From NCBI RefSeq assembly GCF_018256155.1, contig NZ_JAERLY010000002.1, positions 552,436-616,435 on the forward strand: DNA of 64,000 bases. The letters run 5' to 3'. The notes beneath the pieces were generated by a model. That model searched no databases. It was given only the letters and a program-made list of their open reading frames with translations, and was not told the origin of the DNA. The position numbers and the translations under genes are program-made. The DNA comes from Gluconobacter sp. Dm-62. GTDB taxonomy: Bacteria; Pseudomonadota; Alphaproteobacteria; Acetobacterales; Acetobacteraceae. Positions 16,814 through 29,227 of the stretch are shown in pieces (the stretch's first letter is position 1; each line of letters starts with the position of its first letter).

Positions 16814-18271
16814 TCAGTGATGGGCTTCAGGTGGCTTGGGGGCAGCCGGAGCGGTAGCCTTGACCTCGGTCGCCTGCGCAGTAGCCGGAGCTGGATTTGA
16901 CAGTCCTGCCATGGCGTTGATGACCTTGATCGCCTGCTGAAGCTGGAAATCGGTTGCAGGCTTCGTGGCATCGAACGCCGGCCAGCTGGCATCCGGCATT
17001 TTCGGAATGGATTTTGCGATCGGCGGGATGTCGGTACGCGGCGTTTCGTTCGTGCGATTGCCGCCGATATTCGTCAGAATATGGGACAGATCGGCCTCAC
17101 GATAACCAAAAGCATCGTCATCCTTCGTCTCGGCAACGGGGATGTCAGGCGTGATGCCCAAGCCCTGAATGGAGCGACCAGACGGGGTGTAATAGCGCGC
17201 TGTCGTCAGACGCACGGCACCCTGATCGCCGATGGGGATGAGGGTCTGAACCGAGCCTTTGCCGAAGGTCTTTTCGCCCAGGATAATGGCGCGGTGATGA
17301 TCCTTCAGAGCACCGGCTACGATCTCACTGGCCGAAGCCGAGCCACCATTCGTCAGGACGACGATCGGCAGGCCATTGGTGATGTCCATACCCTTGGCGT
17401 CCCAGCGCTGGTTGTTCTCTGCATGACGGCCACGGATTGAGACGATTTCACCATCCTTGATGAAGTCGTCCGAAACAGCGATGGCCTGATCGAGCTTGCC
17501 GCCCGGATTGGATCGCAGATCAAGGATGATGCCGGTCAGCTTGCCGCCTGGCGCCTTGGTGGCCTGTGCCTTGAGCTTGTCGAATGCGGCATGCATGGCG
17601 CCTTCAAGGTCGTCATCGAATTCGGTCAGGCGGATATAGCCGGTGCTACCGTACAGCGCGGACTTCACGATCTGGACGTGCACGATCTCACGCGTCATGT
17701 CGAAAGTGAGCGTCTTACCGGTCTTGGGACGAACAATCGTCAGGCTGATTTTCGTGCCCGGATCGCCGCGCATCTTGCGGACAGCCTGATCGAGCGTCAG
17801 GTCGTCGATGCTCTTGTGATCCACCATCGTGATGAAATCGCCCGGCTGGATACCAGCGCGTGCGGCCGGAGTTCCGTCGATCGGGGAAACCACGCGAACA
17901 TGCCCGGACTCACCCTGAACCTGAAGACCCAGACCGCCAAACTTGCCCGAAATCTCGGTCTGCATGTCGTGGAACTGGGCCGCGGTCATGTAGGAGGAAT
18001 GAGGGTCGAGATTGCCGACCATTCCGTCAAGCGCGTTGTTGATGAGGTCCTTGTCGGAGACAGGGTGGACGTACTCTGCCTTTACCACATCCATGACTGT
18101 TCCCAGCAACGTCAGCAGGCGGACGGTTTCCGCGCTGTTGTCATGGGAAATTTCACGGGCGAGGGCTGCACCCGGAAAGTCTCCGGAGCCAGCAAGACGC
18201 AGGGCGCCGGGTCCGACGGCCAGTCCGGCCAGAAAGGCGGTGCCCAGCAACAGGCCACTGCGAAACTTCAT
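16814..18271 (-). CDS. ctpA: C-terminal processing protease, S41 family
   Basis: A 485-residue exported serine protease. N-terminal signal or anchor (about 4-24), PDZ domain (about 85-170, with GGLGLQVQGE), then the S41 catalytic core: SASASEIVAGAL carries the nucleophile Ser and GEKTFGKGSVQT the catalytic Lys. CtpA/Prc proteases trim or degrade periplasmic proteins, often those handling murein hydrolases, which fits the EnvC gene upstream. The C-terminal 60 residues are Pro/Ala/Thr-rich. It begins 129 bases after the EnvC stop. Confidence 0.92.
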   Translation of the reverse strand: MKFRSGLLLGTAFLAGLAVGPGALRLAGSGDFPGAALAREISHDNSAETVRLLTLLGTVMDVVKAEYVHPVSDKDLINNALDGMVGNLDPHSSYMTAAQFHDMQTEISGKFGGLGLQVQGESGHVRVVSPIDGTPAARAGIQPGDFITMVDHKSIDDLTLDQAVRKMRGDPGTKISLTIVRPKTGKTLTFDMTREIVHVQIVKSALYGSTGYIRLTEFDDDLEGAMHAAFDKLKAQATKAPGGKLTGIILDLRSNPGGKLDQAIAVSDDFIKDGEIVSIRGRHAENNQRWDAKGMDITNGLPIVVLTNGGSASASEIVAGALKDHHRAIILGEKTFGKGSVQTLIPIGDQGAVRLTTARYYTPSGRSIQGLGITPDIPVAETKDDDAFGYREADLSHILTNIGGNRTNETPRTDIPPIAKSIPKMPDASWPAFDATKPATDFQLQQAIKVINAMAGLSNPAPATAQATEVKATAPAAPKPPEAHH

Positions 18272-18400
18272 GTGATCTCCATCCTCGGGAACGAAGGAAC
18301 GTACTGACCCGTCGTTGCCTCGGAGGCAGACTAGGCCGGTTCAGGTTGCCAAATTACTAAGAAACGATCCTACAAGGTCAAACGCGCTCGGCAAACCGGA

Positions 18401-19702
18401 TCAAAGGAACGGAGCGGGGCTGACGACCTGCGTGCCATGCCGGAGCTGGACAAAAAGCATACCATCGGTCGCAGGCATTTGGCCAAGTGTGGCAGCTTTC
18501 CTGATACTTTGGCCACCTGAGACAGTCAGTTGGCCCAATCCGGACAGGACAAAGCGATAATTGCGGCCGCAGTCGAGGATCAGCATCTGCCCGAAGGACC
18601 GGAAAGGACCAGCAAATTCGACTCGGCCCGTGCAGGGAGCCTGGACCGGTGCAGAAGCGAGGGCAGCATAGGTGACGCCCGTTGCCGGTCCCGCTTCCGT
18701 CGTCTGTCCCCAGCGGACAGCGACATGGCCTGGAACCGGAGCATGGCCGCCGCTGCTTGAAACGCCCTGTCCAGCCGATGACAGGGCCTGAGCCTGCGAA
18801 CGGGCATGGCGGGCGCGGTCAAGCTGGTGCTGGCGGGTCAGGGCTGCGGCTTCCTTCTCCAGTTCGGCGCGCGCCTGAGCCTCCTGCTGCACCAGCCCGT
18901 TGATTTCGGCAGACAGATCTGCTGCGGCGCGCATGGCGTCTGCAACGGCCTTGCGGGCTTTCTGTGCCCCCTGATCTGCGACAGCTTCCTGCCGGGCTGC
19001 CAGCCGTGTGCGTGCAGCCGCCGCGTTACGATCGCGGGTCTGCTCCGCCAGCAGGTCTGCCAGTTCTTTCTGCTGTTGAGTCAGGGTTGTCCTGATGGTG
19101 CGGAGTTCGTCCTCCCGGGACTGGAGTGTTTCCGCACGCTTTCGGGTTAACTGCGAAAAACCGCCGAGAATAGACAGGGCTGTCACACTGTCGGACGCAG
19201 TTTCAGGCGAGGCCAGCAGTGCCGCGTCGGGTGCAATGGACAGGCGGGCAGCGATGGGGAGCAGGGGTTGCAGTGCAGCATTCTGTTCGCGAATGTCGGC
19301 CTCAACTGCCGCTTGCCGGTTCATCGTCTGGACAATGCTGGCCTTCAGCGTCTGGACATGGTTCTGGGTCGTGTCCAGAGCGGACTGTGCCGTATGGGTC
19401 TGGGCCGTGAAGGCGAGCGTTCGTGCGTTGTCCTGACGGGCTTTTGCCTCAGCCTGTGCGGATGCAAGCTGTTTGGCATGAAGAGCTGCAGCTTCTGCGG
19501 CCTGTCGCTGTTCCAGAGCCCGGCGTGCGGCCTGTGCACGGGCGAGGGCTTTTTGCCCCTCGCTTGGCGCTGTGTGTACCGCTTTGACCGTGTGCTGTGC
19601 CTGGCGATGAACCACATGATGGCCTGCCGCCAAACCTGGTGACAGGATCAGGGCAAGCGGCAGGACATGTCGCGGATCAGGCGCTTTCAAGCAGGGAGAC
19701 AC
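18401..19702 (-). CDS. envC: EnvC-like murein hydrolase activator (degenerate LytM)
   Basis: A 433-residue exported protein: signal peptide (about 10-28), long coiled coil (about 45-300, rich in Ala, Gln, Glu, Arg), and a C-terminal LytM/M23 domain (about 315-433). The zinc ligands of active M23 enzymes (HxxxD and HxH) are absent, as in EnvC, which works by activating periplasmic amidases for septum splitting. It overlaps the end of gpmI by 26 bases, a larger same-strand overlap than usual; a later start is possible, but the signal peptide supports this one. Confidence 0.85.
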   Translation of the reverse strand: MSPCLKAPDPRHVLPLALILSPGLAAGHHVVHRQAQHTVKAVHTAPSEGQKALARAQAARRALEQRQAAEAAALHAKQLASAQAEAKARQDNARTLAFTAQTHTAQSALDTTQNHVQTLKASIVQTMNRQAAVEADIREQNAALQPLLPIAARLSIAPDAALLASPETASDSVTALSILGGFSQLTRKRAETLQSREDELRTIRTTLTQQQKELADLLAEQTRDRNAAAARTRLAARQEAVADQGAQKARKAVADAMRAAADLSAEINGLVQQEAQARAELEKEAAALTRQHQLDRARHARSQAQALSSAGQGVSSSGGHAPVPGHVAVRWGQTTEAGPATGVTYAALASAPVQAPCTGRVEFAGPFRSFGQMLILDCGRNYRFVLSGLGQLTVSGGQSIRKAATLGQMPATDGMLFVQLRHGTQVVSPAPFL

Positions 19703-21209
19703 CCGTCATCGCATCAGGTTGGCTGATGCCCATGAGCGCCAGCATGGTCGGGGCGAGATCGGCCAGGCGACCATCATGAATGGTCTTACCGTCTGCATGA
19801 GCCAGAATAACCGGCACGACATTGAGCGTGTGGGACGTATGCGCCCCGCCTGTCACAGGGTCGCGCATGGTTTCGCAGTTGCCGTGATCTGCCGTTACGA
19901 GCAGCGCACCACCGGCTTTGACAATGGCGTCATTGATGCGCCCCAACCCCTGATCGACCGTTTCGCAGGCCTTGATGGCCGCGGACAGGGAGCCGGTGTG
20001 GCCGACCATGTCTGGATTGGCGAAGTTCAGGACGACCATGTCGAATTTGCCGCTTTCAATGGCGGCAACGGCTTTGTCCGTCAGTTCGGGGGCAGACATT
20101 TCGGGCTGGAGATCGTAAGTCGCGACCTTGGGTGAGGGAACCAGAATGCGTTCCTCGCCCTCGAACTGGACTTCGCGGCCCCCGTTCAGGAAGTAGGTGA
20201 CGTGCGGATATTTCTCCGTCTCCGCCATGCGAAGCTGTGTCCTGCCTGCCTTGGACACGACATCCCCCAGCAGGTCCTCAAGCGGTACTTTTGAGAACAG
20301 GACGCTCATATGCGGCGCCAGATGGTCGGAATAGCGTGACATGCCGCAGACGGACGCGAATTTTACCTTCCGGCCACTCTCGTATTCCGCAAAATCCGGA
20401 AGGACGAGGACGTCCAGAAGCTGGCGGATGCGGTCTGCGCGGAAATTGCAGGACAGAATGCCGTCCCCATCCTTCATGCCGGCATAGTCGCCCAGAACCG
20501 TAGGGAGAACGAATTCGTCTCCCTTGTCGCTGTCGTAACTTGCCTGAAGGGCAGAGAGCGCATCAGTCGCATGAGGCCCCTTGGCGTCGCGGATGGCGTC
20601 AACGGCGAGACCGACGCGCTCCCAGCGACGATCGCGGTCCATCGCATAATAACGACCGCTCAGTGTTGCGACCTGTACGCTGTCAGGCAGGTCCGCGAGG
20701 AATTTTCCGATGAACTGCTCGCCAGAGCGCGGCGCGGTGTCGCGGCCGTCGCTGAAGATGTGAACGGCGACGGGAACACCAGCCGCACTGACGATCTTTG
20801 CCAGTGCGACGACATGATCCTGATGGGCATGCACACCGCCGGGCGAAATCAGGCCCATGAGGTGGCAGGTCCCCCCCGAAGCCTTCAGGGCGGCAATGTG
20901 CTCCAGAAGAACGGGGTTCTGCGCCAGCGAGCCATCCCGCGCGCTGCGGGAGATGCGGGGCAGTTCCTGCATCACGACACGACCGGCGCCGATGTTCAGA
21001 TGGCCGACTTCAGAATTGCCCATCTGTCCGTCCGGAAGACCCACATCTTCGCCAGATGTTTTTAAAAACGCATGCGGGCTTGTGGCCCAGAGCGTGTCGA
21101 ATGTCGGGGTATTGGCGAGGCGGACCGCATTGTCTGAGTCATCCTCGCGCCAGCCGAAGCCGTCGAGAATGACCAGCATGACGGGGCGGGGCGTTGAGGA
21201 TGCAGACAT
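19677..21209 (-). CDS. gpmI: 2,3-bisphosphoglycerate-independent phosphoglycerate mutase
   Basis: Interconverts 3- and 2-phosphoglycerate in lower glycolysis. 510 residues, full length, alkaline-phosphatase superfamily. The N-terminal metal strand LVILDGFGWRED and the phospho-accepting Ser66 in GQMGNSEVGH are present, as are HSHQDH-like (GVHAHQDH) and C-terminal TADHGNCE metal ligands. It heads the gpmI-envC-ctpA-yibQ-rppH series; gpmI-envC-ctpA order is widespread in proteobacteria. Confidence 0.96.
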   Translation of the reverse strand: MSASSTPRPVMLVILDGFGWREDDSDNAVRLANTPTFDTLWATSPHAFLKTSGEDVGLPDGQMGNSEVGHLNIGAGRVVMQELPRISRSARDGSLAQNPVLLEHIAALKASGGTCHLMGLISPGGVHAHQDHVVALAKIVSAAGVPVAVHIFSDGRDTAPRSGEQFIGKFLADLPDSVQVATLSGRYYAMDRDRRWERVGLAVDAIRDAKGPHATDALSALQASYDSDKGDEFVLPTVLGDYAGMKDGDGILSCNFRADRIRQLLDVLVLPDFAEYESGRKVKFASVCGMSRYSDHLAPHMSVLFSKVPLEDLLGDVVSKAGRTQLRMAETEKYPHVTYFLNGGREVQFEGEERILVPSPKVATYDLQPEMSAPELTDKAVAAIESGKFDMVVLNFANPDMVGHTGSLSAAIKACETVDQGLGRINDAIVKAGGALLVTADHGNCETMRDPVTGGAHTSHTLNVVPVILAHADGKTIHDGRLADLAPTMLALMGISQPDAMTGVSLLESA

Positions 21210-21279
21210 GGGCAGTCTCCTGAAGGGAAGGAGTGATGGAAGTGTGATCCATCATGCCATCATTCCCCACAAATGCGAA

Positions 21280-21300
21280 CGCCCGCCATGAAGGCGGGTG
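21280..21300 (-). terminator. Possible terminator after the second CsbD gene
   Basis: Arms CCCGCC and GGCGGG around a five-base loop, 26 bases past the CsbD stop. On the minus strand it is not followed by a clean T-run, so it may be only a stabilising hairpin. Confidence 0.4.
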
Positions 21301-21325
21301 CTGCATTGTGATCGGGAGACTGGCT

Positions 21326-21517
21326 TCAGAGCTTGTCGATGCCGCTCTTGACCGCATCCTTGGCGTCGCCCGTGGTCTTCTGGACCTTGCCCTTGAGGTT
21401 CTGGGCTACGCCTTCACCTTCAAGTTCCTTGTCGTTCGTCACGTGACCGACTTCTTCCTTGACCTTGCCGGCAACCTGGTTGGCAACGCCCTTGATCTTG
21501 TCTTCGATGGAACTCAT
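21326..21517 (-). CDS. CsbD family stress protein
   Basis: A 63-residue protein made of short amphipathic repeats (MSSIEDKIKGVANQVAGKVK, then KDAVKSGIDKL), the canonical CsbD length and pattern. CsbD proteins are strongly induced under general stress in several bacteria; biochemical role unknown. GGAAGGAT precedes the ATG. A promoter resembling the EcfG consensus lies about 30 bases upstream. It is related to the CsbD part of the 96-residue gene at 1121 but lacks the membrane tail. Confidence 0.88.
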   Translation of the reverse strand: MSSIEDKIKGVANQVAGKVKEEVGHVTNDKELEGEGVAQNLKGKVQKTTGDAKDAVKSGIDKL

Positions 21518-21553
21518 GACCGGATCCTTCCGTCTTGATGTTGTGCATCCATT

Positions 21554-21578
21554 AACGGATCTCGCCTCGCCGGGTTGC
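21554..21578 (-). promoter_or_regulatory. EcfG-like promoter before the second CsbD gene
   Basis: On the minus strand GCAAC (one mismatch to GGAAC) and an exact CGTT are 16 bases apart, placing a start about 30 bases before the ATG. Less perfect than the site at 1053-1078 but in the matching position of a related gene. Confidence 0.45.
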
Positions 21579-21666
21579 GTCCTGACAGTTTAAGATGCGT
21601 GACAAAATACGGCGGCGCTTTCATACATCGTCAGAAGACGCCCTTCAGATTTTCCGGAGAACCAGC

Positions 21667-22083
21667 ATGACCCAGAGTTGCGGCCCGAACGGGCAGACCG
21701 GTAGTGGCTGCGGTGTCGGCCTAACGCCGGAACAGCGGCGGATCCTCCATGAACACGGAACGGAGCGTCCCGGCTCCAGCCCGCTCAATGACGAAAAGCG
21801 CGCGGGGATCTACGCCTGCGCGGCCTGCGGGCGTGAGCTCTTTTCTTCGGAAAAGAAATATGAAAGCGGCAGTGGGTGGCCCTCGTTCTTCCAGTCCCTG
21901 CCGGATGGCGTCGAAACCACGCAGGACAGCCGCTATGGCATGGTCCGCACCGAAGTCCACTGCGCGAACTGCAAGGGCCATCTGGGGCATGTCTTCCCCG
22001 ATGGGCCGCCGCCCACGGGACTTCGTTACTGCATGAACGGTCTGGCGCTCGATTTTCGCCCGGCCGAAGGAGAAAAAGCATGA
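21667..22083 (+). CDS. msrB: Peptide-methionine (R)-S-oxide reductase
   Basis: Repairs the R-epimer of methionine sulfoxide in proteins. 138 residues from the ATG at 21667, which follows GGAGA at 21656-21660. Zinc-binding CxxC pairs are C51/C54 and C99/C102; SGSGWPSF and [13 protein letters not shown] place the catalytic Cys at 122. The last codons overlap the upp start by four bases (ATGA), so the two are translated together. The N-terminal 18 residues are Gly/Cys-rich and unusual for the family. Confidence 0.95.
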   Translation: MTQSCGPNGQTGSGCGVGLTPEQRRILHEHGTERPGSSPLNDEKRAGIYACAACGRELFSSEKKYESGSGWPSFFQSLPDGVETTQDSRYGMVRTEVHCANCKGHLGHVFPDGPPPTGLRYCMNGLALDFRPAEGEKA

Positions 22084-22718
22084 GTCAGGCGCTGCCGCCT
22101 ATCGTTCTCGACCATCCGCTGGTGCGCCACAAGCTGACCCGTCTGCGTGACCACAACACGTCCACGGCAGGTTTCCGCCGCCTGACACGCGAGCTCAGTC
22201 TTCTTCTGGCTTACGAGGCCACGCGGAACCTCTCGCTGGCTCCGCGTCATATCGAGGCGCCGAGCGGCCCGATGGAAGGTGAGGAACTGGACGGCAAGAA
22301 GCTCTGTTTCGTCTCGATCCTGCGTGCCGGAAACGGTCTGCTGGATGGGATGCTGGATCTGGTGCCGTCCGCGCGTGTCGGACATATCGGCCTGCGCCGA
22401 GACCACGAGACGCTGGAAGTCAGTGAATACTACTTCAACATGCCAAGCGATATTCCGGGCCGGACCTGCATCGTGCTCGACCCGATGCTGGCAACGGGCC
22501 ACTCGGCTGCGGCTGCGCTGACCCGCGTGAAAGCTGCCGGGGCCACGAACCCGATTTTTGCCTGCCTGCTGGCGGTTCCCGAAGGCATCGCCCATATGGC
22601 GGAGTTGCATCCCGATGTGCAGATCGTGACCTGCTCCATCGACAGCCATCTGGACGAGCATGGGTATATTGTCCCCGGTCTCGGAGATGCGGGCGACCGT
22701 CTGTTCGGTACACGCTAA
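22080..22718 (+). CDS. upp: Uracil phosphoribosyltransferase
   Basis: Pyrimidine salvage: uracil plus PRPP gives UMP. 212 residues from the ATG that overlaps the msrB stop. The PRPP-binding loop reads [11 protein letters not shown] (about 132-142; many relatives have GGS or GNS at its end), and [20 protein letters not shown] and the C-terminal uracil-binding [12 protein letters not shown] are typical. A short hairpin (22725-22742) follows without a T-run. Confidence 0.95.
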   Translation: MSQALPPIVLDHPLVRHKLTRLRDHNTSTAGFRRLTRELSLLLAYEATRNLSLAPRHIEAPSGPMEGEELDGKKLCFVSILRAGNGLLDGMLDLVPSARVGHIGLRRDHETLEVSEYYFNMPSDIPGRTCIVLDPMLATGHSAAAALTRVKAAGATNPIFACLLAVPEGIAHMAELHPDVQIVTCSIDSHLDEHGYIVPGLGDAGDRLFGTR

Positions 22719-22798
22719 AGCATGGCACACGCTCTTGTGTGCTGAAATGTCAGGCGTTTTGTGGCGGGTATGGGGGCTCATCCTGAGGAGAGCATTCC

Positions 22799-23086
22799 AT
22801 GCCTGCCTATGCCCTGTTTATTCGTGAAAAGCTGGCCGATCCGGCTGAATTTAAAAAATATTCGGAAGTGGTTGGGGAAACCTTCAAGGGATTTCCGGCC
22901 AAAATCCTTGCGGCCTATGGCAAGCAGGAAAAACTCGAAGGCACCGAGCCTGATGGTGTGGTGATCATCGAGTTCCCGGACTCGGCTTCGGCCCGGGCCT
23001 GGTATGAAAGTCCGGCCTACCAAAAGGCTGCCGAGCATCGCTGGAAAGCCGGACCTTACAATGTCGTTATCGTCGACGGGCTCTGA
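22799..23086 (+). CDS. DUF1330 domain protein
   Basis: A 95-residue ferredoxin-like (dimeric alpha/beta barrel) protein covering the whole DUF1330 family: PAYALFIREKL at the start, GVVIIEFPDSASARAWYESPAYQ in the middle. GAGGAGAG lies before the ATG. DUF1330 proteins have no assigned reaction. It is convergent with ilvA, three bases between the stops, so the two genes end back to back. Confidence 0.88.
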   Translation: MPAYALFIREKLADPAEFKKYSEVVGETFKGFPAKILAAYGKQEKLEGTEPDGVVIIEFPDSASARAWYESPAYQKAAEHRWKAGPYNVVIVDGL

Positions 23087-23089
23087 GGG

Positions 23090-24316
23090 TCAGTCCCGCC
23101 GGACGATGTAATGCCGTGCCAGATCAGTTTCGATCTGGTGCGCGTGTTCGGTATCGCGCGCTTCTACCATCACCAGAAGCTCGGCCGTCTGAACGGATGG
23201 GGATGCGAACAGGCGGTGATGGGAGACTTCGATGATGTTCCCGCCGTAATTGCCGATGCGGGTGGAGATGTCTGCCAGCATGCCAGGACGGTCGGGGATC
23301 TGGAAGATCAGCCGCAGGATCCGCCCGTCCCGGAGAAGGGAGCGCAGGATCGTGTTGGCGAGAATGCGCGCGTTGATGTTGCCGCCCGAAAGTGGCAGGG
23401 CGACGCGGCGCCCTTTGAACAGCTCCGGATAGGCGAGAACGGCAGCAAGACCCGTTGCGCCCGCGCCTTCGCAGACCTGCTTGGCCTTTTCGGCCAGTGT
23501 CGTGACAGCGCTTTCGACCTGAAGCTCGCTGACCACAAGGATCTTCGAGATCTTGTTGCGAAATGCACTCAGGCAGTGATCGCCGAGTTTCGTGACGGCA
23601 ATGCCTTCCGCAATGGTCGAACCGCCCAGTGTCGGGCCGTCTTCCTTCGGATAGCTGGACAGTGAGGCATAGGCCTCGACCTGCACGCCGATCACTTCAA
23701 CATCCGGGCGCAGGGCCGCCATGACGGTTGCAAATCCACCGATCAGTCCACCGCCGCCGACCGGCACGACGACCGTGTCGATATGCGGGGCGTCCTGCAG
23801 AAGCTCAAGTGCTGCCGTACCCTGACCGGCAATGACGGCCGGATCGTTGAACGGGTGAACGAGAAAGCGTCCGTCCTGCTTCTGAAGCTCGGCGGCTGTT
23901 TCGCTGGCCTGCGCGAAATCGTCGCCTGCCAGCACAACCGTTGCACCCCAGGCCTGCGTTGCCGCAACTTTGGACGCCGGCGTGAAGCGCGGCATGACGA
24001 TGGTGGCATCAATGCCGAGAAGACTGGCCTGACGGGCCACACCCTGTGCGTGATTGCCTGCCGAGACGGTAATGACGCCGCGTGACCGCTCTTCCGGCGT
24101 CAGGAGGGCCATCTTGTTGGCCGCTCCGCGCTCCTTGAAGGAGCCGATCGCCTGAAGGTTTTCGAGCTTGAGCGTAATGTCCGCGCCCGTCAGTTTGGAC
24201 AGGGCAGGGCAGGAAATCGTCGGCGTGCGGACCACGGTGGACGCGATGCGCTGATGGGCGCTCTCGATGTCCGCGATGGTCACGACAGGGGTGGTGGACG
24301 TCAGGACGTCAGACAT
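23090..24316 (-). CDS. ilvA: Threonine ammonia-lyase with C-terminal ACT domain
   Basis: PLP enzyme converting threonine to 2-oxobutanoate, the first step towards isoleucine. 408 residues. The Schiff-base Lys is K61 in GSFKERGAANK; SAGNHAQGVA and the phosphate-binding GGGGLIGG are present. The last 80 residues (RILRLIFQIPDRPGMLADIS onward) are an ACT domain, as in the shorter threonine dehydratases. Its ATG overlaps the greA stop by one base (TGATG), so it is coupled to greA. Confidence 0.9.
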   Translation of the reverse strand: MSDVLTSTTPVVTIADIESAHQRIASTVVRTPTISCPALSKLTGADITLKLENLQAIGSFKERGAANKMALLTPEERSRGVITVSAGNHAQGVARQASLLGIDATIVMPRFTPASKVAATQAWGATVVLAGDDFAQASETAAELQKQDGRFLVHPFNDPAVIAGQGTAALELLQDAPHIDTVVVPVGGGGLIGGFATVMAALRPDVEVIGVQVEAYASLSSYPKEDGPTLGGSTIAEGIAVTKLGDHCLSAFRNKISKILVVSELQVESAVTTLAEKAKQVCEGAGATGLAAVLAYPELFKGRRVALPLSGGNINARILANTILRSLLRDGRILRLIFQIPDRPGMLADISTRIGNYGGNIIEVSHHRLFASPSVQTAELLVMVEARDTEHAHQIETDLARHYIVRRD

Positions 24317-24789
24317 CAGCGATATGCGACCTTGAGGATTTCATAAGTCCGGTCTCCGCCGGGAGCAGGGACAGACACGGTGTCACCGACATCCTTGCCG
24401 ATCAGCGCCTTGGCCAGCGGGGAGGAAATCGAGATCAGGCCCTGCTTGATGTCGGCCTCATGGACGCCCACGATCTGGTACAGCGCTTCCTTGTCGGTCT
24501 CTTCATCGACGAGCTGGATATGAGCGCCAAAGCGGACACGCGTTCCGGTCAGCGTCGAGGGGTCGATCACCTCGGCGTTGGAGACGATGCTTTCCAGTTC
24601 CAGAACCCGGCCTTCGATGAAGGACTGGCGGTCACGGGCGGCGTGGTACTCGGCGTTTTCGGACAGGTCGCCATGTTCGCGGGCTTCGGCAATGGCACGG
24701 ATGACAGCGGGTCGGTCAACGCTCTTGAGGGTCCGCAGTTCGTCTTCAAGACGCTGCTGTCCCTTTGCGGTCATGGGGATCTTCTGCAC
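24316..24789 (-). CDS. greA: Transcription elongation factor GreA
   Basis: Rescues backtracked RNA polymerase by stimulating transcript cleavage. I use a GTG start at 24789: it gives the usual 157 residues and the family N-terminus (V/M)QKIPMT, and GAGG lies eight bases upstream. A start at the ATG at 24774 would remove conserved residues. The N-terminal coiled coil holds the acidic tip (HGDLSENAEYHAARD), and the C-terminal FKBP-like domain follows. A good promoter lies just upstream. Confidence 0.95.
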   Translation of the reverse strand: MQKIPMTAKGQQRLEDELRTLKSVDRPAVIRAIAEAREHGDLSENAEYHAARDRQSFIEGRVLELESIVSNAEVIDPSTLTGTRVRFGAHIQLVDEETDKEALYQIVGVHEADIKQGLISISSPLAKALIGKDVGDTVSVPAPGGDRTYEILKVAYR

Positions 24790-24837
24790 TCTGAAATCCT
24801 CGAAAAAGCGTGACTGAAAATAACTAATGAGCCGAAT

Positions 24838-24866
24838 AATATAGGGTTTATGGGGTTTTTTTGCAA
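24838..24866 (-). promoter_or_regulatory. Sigma-70-type promoter of greA-ilvA
   Basis: On the minus strand TTGCAA (24861-24866) and TATATT (24838-24843) are 17 bases apart. Transcription would start near 24831, about 40 bases before the greA GTG. Confidence 0.7.
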
Positions 24867-24953
24867 GGTGGCGGCATTTTCGCCGAGGAAAGTTGTCCCT
24901 GACCACACCCGGAAATCGGTCCTTCTGGTCTGTCCCGGGTGCTCCGACGATCC

Positions 24954-25847
24954 CTAGCCCTGCTCGACTTCCACAGATTGTGGTGCCGGGCGTCGGCGCG
25001 CGAAGGCCAGAACATTACCCATCAGGATCAGAAGAAGCCCGGCCAGCATGGGCCTGGACCAGTGGGCGCCTTCCCACAGAGCGGAGGCACCCAGAGCAAT
25101 CACCGGGGACAGGATTGTTGTGTAGGCTGCTTTATCCGCGCCGATGCGCTGCACAAGCGCCAGATAGAACAGGAAGCCGGCCACGGACCCGAAAACGGAC
25201 AGATAGATCAGTCCACCCAGCCATCTGACCGTCAGGGGGGGCATGAAATCATGGCCGTGGATCAGCGTATTGCCTGCCATCAGCAACGTACCACAGACCA
25301 TTCCGTAGAAAACTGTGTTCAGCAGGCCCAGATCAAACCGTCCCAGCCGCTTAGAAACCATGTTGCCCAGCGGGAACATAGTCGTTCCTACAAGCGCCAG
25401 TCCCATGCCGATCAGTGTTTCCTTGCCAAGATCGGCGTTCCCGCCCAGCAGTAATCCGACCCCGCAGACCCCAAGGACACCACCGCCCAGGACACGCGCA
25501 TCCGGTCTCTGACGGAAAAAGATCCACTGGTTCAGGGCATTGAGGATCGCGGACATGCTGAAGATGACCGAAACCGTGCCGCTTGGAAGGAAAATTTCAG
25601 AACTGTAGATGGCCAGGAAATTGCATGAGAACAGGCACACGCCCATCACTGCCAGCCAGGGGAGCGCCGCGCGTGGCGGACGCCGCAGCCTGCCAGTAAC
25701 GCCGAGCCCCGCGCCAAGGAGCAGGACCGCCAGGGCAAAGCGCCAGAAAATTGCCGTATCAAGGGTGGTACCGCCGATCTGGAGGTGAATGGCGAACCAT
25801 GTCAGGCCTCAGATGAGAACAACGGCGGCGAAAAGGAAAATATTCAT
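24954..25847 (-). pseudogene. EamA (DMT) family permease with in-frame TGA at codon 13
   Basis: Drug/metabolite transporter-type permease. From the ATG at 25847 the frame reads MNIFLFAAVVLI, then TGA (25809-25811), then GLTWFAIHLQIGG and on, without another stop, to 24954: 297 codons, the normal ten-helix EamA length. In this family the position is nearly always Trp (the WG of the first helix), so TGA has replaced TGG by one base. Without readthrough the only product would start at an internal GTG or ATG near 25649, about 231 residues, lacking the first two helices. The rest of the frame is intact, so the change is recent, or is a sequencing error, or is tolerated by readthrough. Substrate unknown. 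Confidence 0.8.
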
Positions 25848-25926
25848 AAACCCACACCTACCCCTACGGCCCCTCCTTCTGCAGAGGTGGAATGGTTATC
25901 GTTTCCAGTGTGACGCCAGAGTGAGA

Positions 25927-25954
25927 GCCCGCCGGATCGCTTTGATCGGCGGGC
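25927..25954 (-). terminator. Probable terminator of carA-carB
   Basis: GCCCGCC ... GATC paired with GATC ... GGCGGGC, a strong GC-rich stem 16 bases past the carB stop. No T-run follows on the minus strand, so termination efficiency is uncertain. Confidence 0.5.
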
Positions 25955-25969
25955 TGATCACTACAGGTC

Positions 25970-29224
<3,255 letters not shown>

Positions 29225-29227
29225 GGC

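Noticed and set aside
24906..24941. CACCCGG/CCGGGTG hairpin after the EamA gene as terminator
   Set aside because: 22-base loop and no T-run on the minus strand.
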